In this document: positions 1 to 5,293 of the stretch, piece by piece
Numbering within the stretch: position 1 is the stretch's first letter
How the letters are laid out: every line of letters begins with the position of its first letter
Assembly: GCA_019247395.1 (NCBI GenBank)
Contig: JAFAOZ010000015.1
Span: 1 to 13,507 of the forward strand
Source: Vulcanimicrobiota bacterium
Lineage (GTDB): Bacteria; Vulcanimicrobiota; Vulcanimicrobiia; Vulcanimicrobiales; Vulcanimicrobiaceae
Direction: 5' to 3'
Length of the DNA stretch: 13,507 nucleotides
Notes under the pieces: generated by a model
Told to the model about the DNA's origin: nothing
Seen by the model: the letters and a program-made list of their open reading frames with translations, nothing else
Databases searched by the model: none
Position numbers and translations under genes: made by a program

Positions 1-542
1 AGCGGCAAGCCCATCACCGTGTAAAAGTCGCCCTCGATTCCTGCCACCAGCGATGCGGCGCGTCCCTGGATTCCGTAGGCTCCCGCCTTGTCGAACGGCT
101 CGCCCGTCGCGACGTACTCGGCGATCTCGCCGGCCTCGAGCGCAAAAAAGTGCACGCGTGTCGTCTCCCGTTGCTCGACGACCCGCGCTTGACCGGGAAG
201 CGCGAGCGCAAACGCCGTGTGCACCTCGTGCGTGCGGCCCGATAGGCTCTCCAGCATGCGAGCCGCCTCGATGGAATCGGCCGGTTTCCCAAGCGCTTCG
301 CCGTCGAGATCGACGACCGTGTCGGCTGCGAGGACCGGTGCACCCGATGCCGCTGCACCGTCGCGTAACGCATGGCGGAGTTTCTCAGCGGCGTGGCAGC
401 TCGCCAGCTCCGCCGGCCGTAGATCGGGCAGCGCCGGCTCGTCGTATCCGCTGTGGATAACTTCGACGGTGAGTCCGAGCGATCGCAGCAACTCATAACG
501 GCGCGGCGACGCACTCGCTAAGACGATGCGCGTCAGGAGCAT
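1..542 (-). CDS. maf: Maf-like nucleotide pyrophosphatase, YhdE type (3' end outside window)
   Basis: Maf proteins hydrolyse non-canonical or excess nucleoside triphosphates to monophosphate and pyrophosphate in the cytosol; the YhdE subgroup prefers dTTP/UTP. The minus-strand frame from ATG 542-540 gives 180 residues before the window edge. Family landmarks are in order: LASASPRRYELL (8-19), the ADT motif with the likely catalytic Asp (73-75), GKP (85-87), GRTHEVHT (102-109), GEPFDKAGAYGIQG (147-160) and YTVMGLP (174-180). The GEPFDKAGAYGIQG stretch is what points to the YhdE rather than the YceF subgroup. Only about 10-15 C-terminal residues should be missing by family length. The start lies 4 bases after the DUF3465 stop, so it is probably the last visible gene of the obgE-nadD transcript. 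No clear Shine-Dalgarno is seen, suggesting coupled translation. Confidence 0.93.
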   Translation of the reverse strand, partial: MLLTRIVLASASPRRYELLRSLGLTVEVIHSGYDEPALPDLRPAELASCHAAEKLRHALRDGAAASGAPVLAADTVVDLDGEALGKPADSIEAARMLESLSGRTHEVHTAFALALPGQARVVEQRETTRVHFFALEAGEIAEYVATGEPFDKAGAYGIQGRAASLVAGIEGDFYTVMGLP

Positions 543-546
543 GGCG

Positions 547-954
547 TCAGTTGTAAATATGGCCGCCGGTCGCGATGTAGCCGCCGGCGTGCCGTCCGCG
601 TGGATCGCGGTGGGTCCAGTGGATAACCCCGCCGAGCGGATAGAATTCGTACTCGCCTTTGACGAGAACTTGCTGGCCGCGCTCGAGGGGGATGGCGCCG
701 GTGAAGTCCGTGTTCACTTCGACCCTCACGATCACGCTGCACGCGGAACTGAGGCGCATGAGAAAACCTTCGTGGGGACTGACGCGCCCCGGCTGGACGC
801 CCAAAATGCGCGTCACCATTCCGTCGGCGATGACCTCGACGTGCGAGCGTCCGGCAGCGTAGGCTTCGCAGAGCGAGGGATTGTCCGCAGGTTCGGTCGC
901 GGCGCATGCGTGAAGCGCGAAGGCGGCCGCGAGCGCCGCAAGCACTTTACGCAC
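547..954 (-). CDS. DUF3465 domain protein, predicted exported or lipoprotein
   Basis: The protein carries the hallmark DUF3465 C-terminal signature KGEYEFYPLGGVIHWTHRDPRGRH (residues 99-122; HWTHRDPRGRH at 112-122), a small family of unknown function I associate mainly with Gammaproteobacteria. I prefer GTG 954-952: it gives 135 residues with a textbook export signal (MRK, then hydrophobic residues 4-16) and overlaps the nadD stop by 8 bases, implying translational coupling. ATG starts at 987 and 978 also exist; they would add 11 or 8 residues ahead of the signal and overlap nadD more. A cysteine at 17 in L-H-A-C resembles a lipobox, but His at -2 is atypical, so lipoprotein or ordinary secreted protein are both open. 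The rest is probably a small beta-rich domain of the OB-fold type (inference). Position between nadD and maf is unusual. Function unknown. Confidence 0.86.
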   Translation of the reverse strand: MRKVLAALAAAFALHACAATEPADNPSLCEAYAAGRSHVEVIADGMVTRILGVQPGRVSPHEGFLMRLSSACSVIVRVEVNTDFTGAIPLERGQQVLVKGEYEFYPLGGVIHWTHRDPRGRHAGGYIATGGHIYN

Positions 955-1567
955 GGACGCCGTCGCCGTAAAAGCCATAGAGCCCATGTGCGACGATGTA
1001 CTGCCAAACCGGTTCGGGCACCAGATATCGCACGCTGCGCCCTTGCGTTAGGAGGCCGCGGATCAGGCTCGCAGACTCCGGAATCTCCGGCAAATTCAGC
1101 GTCGTGACGCGCTCGCGCAGGTGCTGCGGAAGCACGGAGATGACGCGCGCCAGCGCGTCGGCGCGAACGCCGGCGCGCGGGGCGATGACGAAGCGCTCGA
1201 GCGACTCGAGCACGTCGTCGAGCCGAACCCAATTCGCCGTAACCAGCGAGTCGGCGCCGATGATGAACGTGAAACTCGCATCGGGATACTTCTCGTGCAG
1301 ACGCGGCAATAGATCGGCGGTATAGCCTGTCGCATTCTCGCGCAGATCCGAATCGTCGAGCTCGAAGGCGTCGTTGGATTCGATGGCGCCCAGTATCATC
1401 GCGCAGCGGTGCGCCGCGTCCGCCTGCGGCTTGTCGCGGTAGTGCGTATTGCCGGTAGGAACGAAGAGCACGCGATCGAGTCCCTCCAGCAGACGCGCCG
1501 ATTCGGCAACGAAGCAGTGCGCGTTGTGAATCGGGTCAAACGTGCCGCCGAAGATCCCTATCCTCAT
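947..1567 (-). CDS. nadD: Nicotinate-nucleotide adenylyltransferase
   Basis: NadD joins ATP and nicotinate mononucleotide to form deamido-NAD, the penultimate step of NAD synthesis, in the cytosol. The 206-residue product has normal family length. It opens with the nucleotidyltransferase motif GGTFDPIHNAH (7-17, with the ATP-binding histidines 14 and 17). It continues with GYTADLL (81-87), FIIGADSL (101-108) and a C-terminal SASLIRGLL (165-173) corresponding to the ISSTxIR loop. The ATG (1567-1565) overlaps the obgE TGA stop (1566-1564) as ATGA, a classic coupling arrangement, and the obgE-nadD pairing is common in bacteria. The usual next partner, rsfS/ybeY-type ribosome factor genes, is replaced here by a DUF3465 gene. 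Confidence 0.96.
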   Translation of the reverse strand: MRIGIFGGTFDPIHNAHCFVAESARLLEGLDRVLFVPTGNTHYRDKPQADAAHRCAMILGAIESNDAFELDDSDLRENATGYTADLLPRLHEKYPDASFTFIIGADSLVTANWVRLDDVLESLERFVIAPRAGVRADALARVISVLPQHLRERVTTLNLPEIPESASLIRGLLTQGRSVRYLVPEPVWQYIVAHGLYGFYGDGVRA

Positions 1568-2826
1568 GAATAGGTGAACTCGTACGGCCCGATACGCACG
1601 GTATCCCCTTCCGCGGCGCCCATCTCCGCAAGCCGTTTTTCGACGCCCATCCGCCCGAGCGCGCGCTCAAAGCGCGCCAATGCTTCGTCGGAATCGAAGT
1701 TCGTCATCGCGGCGAGCCGCTCGACGCGCTCGCCGGAAATAACGAACGTGCCGTCGTCGCGGCGCTCGATCGCAAATGCATCGGACGCCGCGAGCTCGAT
1801 ACGAACCGGCGGCTCCGGCGTCTGCGGAATCGGCGAGGATTCGATGGTGCGGGCGACGGCGCGGATCAAATCGCGTACGCCTTCGCCGGTGACCGCACTG
1901 ATGCCGCGAATCTCCGCAAAGCGCTGCCGCAATTCACGTAGCGACGCTCGCGCATCCGGCAGGTCGAGCTTATTGAGCACGAGCAGCCTCGGTTTTTCGA
2001 GCAGTTGCGGATTCCACGCGCCCAGCTCCGCTTCAATCGTCTCTTTCTCCGCTAGAATTTGGTCCAGCGGTTTCGCTCCGTCGAGGAGATGGACAAGCGC
2101 GCGCGTGCGCTCGATATGTTTGAGAAACTGATCGCCGAGTCCGACGCCCTCGTGCGCTCCATGCACGAGCCCCGGAACGTCGACCATGACGAACGATTCC
2201 TCATCCGAAACGCGTACGACGCCGAGCTGCGGCTCGAGCGTCGTGAACGGATAGTCCGCGATCTTGGGACGCGCGGCGGAAACCACCGAAAGCAGCGTGG
2301 ATTTGCCGGCGTTCGGAATGCCGACGATTCCGCAATCGGCGAGTAAGCGCAACTCCAGGCGAAGCGCAAAACGTTCGCCGGGCTCGCCGTGTTCGGCAAA
2401 ACGCGGCGCTTGACGAACGCTGGTCGCAAAGTGTTGATTGCCTAAGCCGCCGCGTCCGCCTTTGGCCGCCAGGACGCGCGCACCGGGTGCCTTTAAATCG
2501 GCAACGAAGTCCTGCGCGCCGTCGTCGCGCAGCTTGTATACCAGCGTCCCGACGGGCACCGCAACGGTTAAATCCTCACCGCTGCGTCCCGACTTGTTGG
2601 ATGTGCCGCCCGCCTTGCCGCTATCGGCTGCGAACTTGCGGCGATAACGAAATTCGACGAGTGTCGAGAGTTCCGCCGTTGCTTCAAGGTAGACGCTGCC
2701 GCCATGGCCGCCGTCGCCGCCGGCCGGACCGCCCTTCGGTACGTATTTCTCGCGCCGCCACGCAACGATGCCGTCGCCGCCGTCGCCAGCGGCGACCGAG
2801 ATCTCGGCCTCGTCGATGAACTGCAC
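1564..2826 (-). CDS. obgE: Obg/CgtA GTPase, ribosome assembly factor
   Basis: Obg is an essential GTPase that binds the 50S precursor and links ribosome maturation to stress and replication control. The 420-residue protein has all three domains. The glycine-rich Obg fold covers about 1-158 (GDGGDGIVAWRREKYVPKGG near 14-33). The G domain covers about 160-330, with G1 GIPNAGKS (169-176), switch I FTTLEPQ (194-200), G3 DVPGL (216-220), G4 NKLD (285-288) and G5 SAV (310-312). The C-terminal OCT domain (about 341-420) is typical of Firmicutes, Actinobacteria and Thermus and lacking in Escherichia coli. The start is GTG (2826-2824), agreeing with the usual N-terminus M-F/Q-F-I-D-E. A GGAGA element lies about 14 bases upstream, rather far for a ribosome-binding site. 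A strong terminator separates it from rpmA, so it may depend on read-through or a separate promoter. Confidence 0.97.
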   Translation of the reverse strand: MQFIDEAEISVAAGDGGDGIVAWRREKYVPKGGPAGGDGGHGGSVYLEATAELSTLVEFRYRRKFAADSGKAGGTSNKSGRSGEDLTVAVPVGTLVYKLRDDGAQDFVADLKAPGARVLAAKGGRGGLGNQHFATSVRQAPRFAEHGEPGERFALRLELRLLADCGIVGIPNAGKSTLLSVVSAARPKIADYPFTTLEPQLGVVRVSDEESFVMVDVPGLVHGAHEGVGLGDQFLKHIERTRALVHLLDGAKPLDQILAEKETIEAELGAWNPQLLEKPRLLVLNKLDLPDARASLRELRQRFAEIRGISAVTGEGVRDLIRAVARTIESSPIPQTPEPPVRIELAASDAFAIERRDDGTFVISGERVERLAAMTNFDSDEALARFERALGRMGVEKRLAEMGAAEGDTVRIGPYEFTYS

Positions 2827-2847
2827 TGCGGGTTCTATCTTCTCCGC

Positions 2848-2874
2848 AAATAAAAAAGGGGCCTAATGGCCCCT
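2848..2874 (-). terminator. Rho-independent terminator between rpmA and obgE
   Basis: Read on the minus strand, a 7-base-pair stem AGGGGCC / GGCCCCT with the 4-base loop ATTA is followed at once by TTTTTTATTT. This is the standard form of an intrinsic terminator. It starts 19 bases after the rpmA stop and ends about 21 bases before the obgE start. On the plus strand the stem is followed by no T-run, so it acts only for leftward transcription. Confidence 0.85.
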
Positions 2875-2893
2875 GCGTGACTCAGACCCAGTC

Positions 2894-3172
2894 TTACGCG
2901 GCTGGAACAACCGAGACGCGCTTGCGGTCCGCGCCGTTGCTGAACTCCACGACGCCGTCGACCAGAGCGAAGAGCGTGTGGTCCCGGCCCAGCCCGACGT
3001 TCGATCCCGGATAGAAGCGCGTGCCCCGCTGGCGTACCAGAATGTTGCCGGCGATCACCCGCTCGCCGCCGAAGCGCTTGACGCCGAGGCGCTGAGCGTT
3101 GGAATCGCGGCCGTTCCGCGTGGAGCCGGCGCCCTTCTTAGACGCAAAAAGCTGAAGGTCGAAGACGAACAT
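2894..3172 (-). CDS. rpmA: 50S ribosomal protein L27 with cleavable N-terminal extension
   Basis: L27 sits at the peptidyl-transferase centre, its N-terminus reaching the tRNA CCA ends. The 92-residue product contains the family core [15 protein letters not shown] (10-24), GVKRFGGE (30-37), [13 protein letters not shown] (44-56) and GRDHTLFA (62-69). Ahead of the core is MFVFDLQLF (1-9), matching the Firmicutes-type leader (MLKLNLQFF in Staphylococcus) that the cysteine protease Prp removes between F9 and A10, exposing A-S-K-K. Most other L27 proteins begin directly with the equivalent of A10. The ATG at 3172 is chosen because it gives exactly this 9-residue leader; upstream in-frame codons to 3256 look non-coding. 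rplU, the usual upstream partner, and prp are absent here. A -10 element lies only 9 bases before the ATG. Confidence 0.96.
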   Translation of the reverse strand: MFVFDLQLFASKKGAGSTRNGRDSNAQRLGVKRFGGERVIAGNILVRQRGTRFYPGSNVGLGRDHTLFALVDGVVEFSNGADRKRVSVVPAA

Positions 3173-3181
3173 AGCCGCGCC

Positions 3182-3209
3182 ATTGTACCAGAGCGGGGCC
3201 AAAATGCAA
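3182..3209 (-). promoter_or_regulatory. Candidate rpmA promoter giving a nearly leaderless mRNA
   Basis: On the minus strand TACAAT (3187-3182, 5 of 6 matches to the -10 consensus) lies 16 bases from TTGCAT (3209-3204, a weak -35 matching only TTG). The -10 ends 9 bases before the rpmA ATG, so transcription would begin about two bases from the start codon. No Shine-Dalgarno sequence is present, which fits leaderless translation. The -10 is good, the -35 poor. Confidence 0.5.
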
Positions 3210-3394
3210 CTCAGGCGGACCGGGGCCGCGCCTCTAGCGGACGCTCCTAGCCGCAAATATCGCGATGAGGATTACGGCCAAGGCCGGGACCGCTATCCAA
3301 GGGTGGCTGAGCAAACCCGTCAGCATCCCAGACCTCTTAGCCATCGGGGAGCGGCCTCCGCCGACCCCCGGCCCCAAACTGGCCCACTACGCGC

Positions 3395-3403
3395 CTTTCC
3401 ACA
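3395..3403 (+). promoter_or_regulatory. Probable DnaA box, two mismatches
   Basis: CTTTCCACA differs from TTATCCACA at positions 1 and 3. It is listed because it sits two bases from a better box in inverted orientation, forming a TTTCCACA-CC-TGTGGATA pair. Confidence 0.45.
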
Positions 3404-3405
3404 CC

Positions 3406-3414
3406 TGTGGATAT
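3406..3414 (-). promoter_or_regulatory. DnaA box, one mismatch
   Basis: TGTGGATAT on the plus strand is one base from the complement of the consensus (TGTGGATAA). It starts 11 bases after the preceding box and 12 bases before the next, close to helical phasing. Confidence 0.65.
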
Positions 3415-3417
3415 GCT

Positions 3418-3426
3418 TGTGGAAAA
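3418..3426 (-). promoter_or_regulatory. DnaA box, one mismatch
   Basis: TGTGGAAAA differs from TGTGGATAA at one position and has the same orientation as the box at 3406 and the perfect box at 3555. Confidence 0.6.
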
Positions 3427-3502
3427 GGGCTTGCTCGGACCCTTTTTGGACGTCTTTTGGGCCTTATGCCGCCGGACAATTCGAGCGCAGTGCGGGGTCC
3501 CG

Positions 3503-3540
3503 TCATATCCGTTCATAAATCGGAAAAATCCGCGAAATAG
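3503..3540. other. AT-rich patch, candidate DNA-unwinding element
   Basis: 24 of 38 bases are A or T in an otherwise GC-rich window, with a core ATAAATCGGAAAAATCC. A short inverted repeat CGGA-AAAA-TCCG lies at 3521-3532. It sits between the two DnaA-box groups, 15 bases before the perfect box. The unwinding role is inferred from position and composition only. Confidence 0.4.
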
Positions 3541-3554
3541 CGTTGCTGCCTACC

Positions 3555-3563
3555 TGTGGATAA
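3555..3563 (-). promoter_or_regulatory. Perfect-consensus DnaA box
   Basis: TGTGGATAA is the exact complement of TTATCCACA. It lies 148 bases upstream of the dnaA start codon, a position suited both to origin function and to DnaA autoregulation. The direct repeat GTGCATA begins at its 3' edge (3564-3570) and recurs at 3576-3582. Confidence 0.8.
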
Positions 3564-3710
3564 GTGCATAAAGTCGTGCATAGATTCCGCAGGAGCAAGG
3601 CTTGATTAAGCCAAGTGGATGCGCCCTCACGGGGGTGTGCAGACGGATTTCCTTTCCGGGACCGGCTGCGTGAGCTGTTTCGCAGAGTAACAAAAAAAAG
3701 GACGCAGAGG

Positions 3711-5060
3711 ATGGCGCTTGCGATGAACTCAGACATCTCCAACGAGCTCTGGCAATCCGCACTCGACACCTTAGAGCGAACCTTTTCCAAGCCCGTTTTT
3801 GAGATGTGGATCAAACCGATCCGGTTCATCTCCCTCCACGGCAACGAACTGCACCTCGCGGTGCACAGCAAGTTTGCACAAGATTGGGTGGGAAGCAAGC
3901 TTCGGCCGCAGATGATCGGCGTCTTGAGCGAACTGTTTGGGACGAGCGTCGAGTTGCGGCTCTCCGTCGCCGAACCAAGCGAGGGCGTGCGCATTCAGTC
4001 GGGCCTGCCGGTGCGGCCGCTTGAGGACTTCCGGACTGCCAATCTTAATGCTCGTTATACTTTCGAAGAGTTCGTTATAGGCAATTCCAACAGGTTTGCT
4101 CATGCTGCCGCGCAAGCGGTCGCGGGCGCCCCGGCGCACGCCTACAATCCGCTTTTCCTCTATGGCGGCGTGGGTCTCGGGAAGACCCATTTGATGCACG
4201 CAATCGGCCATCGCGTCATCCAAGATAACCTCGCGGCGAACGTCGTCTATGTCACCTGCGAAAAGTTTACCAACGAATTCATCATCGCGCTGCAGAACAA
4301 CCGCACGCCCGAGTTTCGCAATCGCTACCGGCAGGTCGACGTCTTGCTCATCGACGACATTCAGTTTCTCGCGGGTAAAGAGACGACGCAAGAGGAGTTC
4401 TTTCACACCTTCAACGCGCTCCACGAATCGGGACGCCAGCTGATCATTTCGTCCGACCGCCCGCCCAAAGAGATTCAGACGCTCGAGGCGCGCCTGCGTT
4501 CGCGGTTCGAATGGGGACTGCTCACCGATATTCAAGCGCCCGATCTCGAAACGCGCGAAGCGATCTTACGCAAGAAGGCGGGGAGCGAAAATATTCCCGT
4601 CCCCGACGAAGTGACGTCGTTCATCGCGAAGGTGATTCCCTCGAATATTCGCGAGCTCGAGGGCGCTTTGATCCGCGTAATCGCCTACGCCTCGCTCACC
4701 AAAGCGCCCATCACGACCGATCTGGCCGCCGACGTGCTCAAGAGCGCCGTTGCCCAGGCACCCTCGTATCGCATTACGATCGGAAAGATCAAAGAGACCG
4801 TTTCGGGCGCGCACGGCCTCACCGTCAAAGAAATGGATAACGGCCGCCGCGATCAGCGACTGGCTGCGCCACGCCAAATCGCGATGTACATCGCCACCGA
4901 GCTGACCAACTACTCGCTTCCGCAAATCGCGCGCGAGTTCGGCAAGAAAGACCACACCACGGTGATGTACGCCCGGGACAAGATCAAGGAGCAAATGCAG
5001 CGGGACGAGGCCTATCGCAATAAGATTCGCCAGCTCATCGCGATGTGTCAAAACCCCTGA
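3711..5060 (+). CDS. dnaA: Chromosomal replication initiator DnaA
   Basis: DnaA binds DnaA boxes, opens oriC and recruits the replicative helicase. I start it at ATG 3711, giving 449 residues, because AAGGA (3698-3702) lies 8 bases upstream and the N-terminus then matches the family; a GTG at 3615 is in frame but has no ribosome-binding site. Domain I (about 10-85) contains LWQSALDTLERTFSKPVFEMWIKP, followed by a short linker domain II (about 86-112). The AAA+ domain III holds Walker A GGVGLGKT (152-159), Walker B LLIDDIQF (212-219) and the box VII arginine region SRFEWGL (264-270). Domain IV (about 353-449) carries the DNA-binding signature KKDHTTVMYARDKI (412-425). ELTNYSLPQIAREFGKKDHTTV follows the DnaA signature helix closely. 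A perfect DnaA box upstream suggests autoregulation. Nothing is missing. Confidence 0.98.
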   Translation: MALAMNSDISNELWQSALDTLERTFSKPVFEMWIKPIRFISLHGNELHLAVHSKFAQDWVGSKLRPQMIGVLSELFGTSVELRLSVAEPSEGVRIQSGLPVRPLEDFRTANLNARYTFEEFVIGNSNRFAHAAAQAVAGAPAHAYNPLFLYGGVGLGKTHLMHAIGHRVIQDNLAANVVYVTCEKFTNEFIIALQNNRTPEFRNRYRQVDVLLIDDIQFLAGKETTQEEFFHTFNALHESGRQLIISSDRPPKEIQTLEARLRSRFEWGLLTDIQAPDLETREAILRKKAGSENIPVPDEVTSFIAKVIPSNIRELEGALIRVIAYASLTKAPITTDLAADVLKSAVAQAPSYRITIGKIKETVSGAHGLTVKEMDNGRRDQRLAAPRQIAMYIATELTNYSLPQIAREFGKKDHTTVMYARDKIKEQMQRDEAYRNKIRQLIAMCQNP

Positions 5061-5293
5061 ACAGCTTCCACACAAGGTTCGACCTCTCGGGCTCAACGTT
5101 GACGGTTGACGACGCGACTGCCCGAACGGTGAATAGAATCCGAATTCCGCTCACAGCTTTATCCAACGCGAAAACCGCGGCCGTTCAAGACAAATCGCGA
5201 CTTCTCCCCAGAATGCACCGCCCTACTGCTGCTGCGACTTACGTACTTATCTTCTACTAGGAAAACCGGCCCCGGCGCCCAACGGTGGAAACG
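5061..5293. other. dnaA-dnaN intergenic region
   Basis: The spacer is 233 bases with no plausible gene. It holds a tandem 7-base repeat GTTGACG (5098-5104 and 5105-5111), a -10-like TAGAAT (5134-5139) whose distance to TTGACG (22 bases) is too long for a standard promoter, and a weak DnaA-box-like TTATCCAAC (5159-5167, 7 of 9). GGTGGAA (5284-5290) just before the dnaN ATG is a plausible ribosome-binding site. No terminator hairpin with a T-run is seen after dnaA. Confidence 0.5.

Larger units (their letters stand above)
3173..3710. other. Replication origin region (oriC), rpmA-dnaA spacer
   Basis: This 538-base stretch holds no credible gene on either strand. It lies between divergently oriented gene blocks and directly upstream of dnaA, the commonest bacterial oriC position. 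It contains a group of three near-consensus DnaA boxes (3395-3426), a perfect box (3555-3563) and, between them, an AT-rich patch (3503-3540, 24 of 38 bases A/T; 14 of 19 in 3511-3529) that is a candidate unwinding element. The part from 3173 to about 3390 shows only the rpmA promoter. The part from 3590 to 3710 is the dnaA leader, with a small hairpin (GGCTT/AAGCC, loop GATT, 3599-3612). I found no convincing -35/-10 pair for dnaA. Sequence and context support oriC; the exact boundaries are inferred. Confidence 0.8.

Noticed and set aside
3265..3540. 91-codon plus-strand frame in the rpmA-dnaA spacer
   Set aside because: Composition is unlike a protein, it covers the DnaA boxes and AT-rich patch, and there is no recognisable domain.
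3615..3710. In-frame GTG start extending DnaA by 32 residues
   Set aside because: No ribosome-binding site precedes it, the added residues do not resemble DnaA, and ATG 3711 has AAGGA at 8 bases.
3173..3710. rpmH (L34) gene next to dnaA
   Set aside because: Searched both strands for the short Arg/Lys-rich L34 pattern and found none.
5099..5139. TTGACG with TAGAAT as a dnaN promoter
   Set aside because: The spacer is 22 bases from the nearer TTGACG, too long for a standard sigma-70 promoter.
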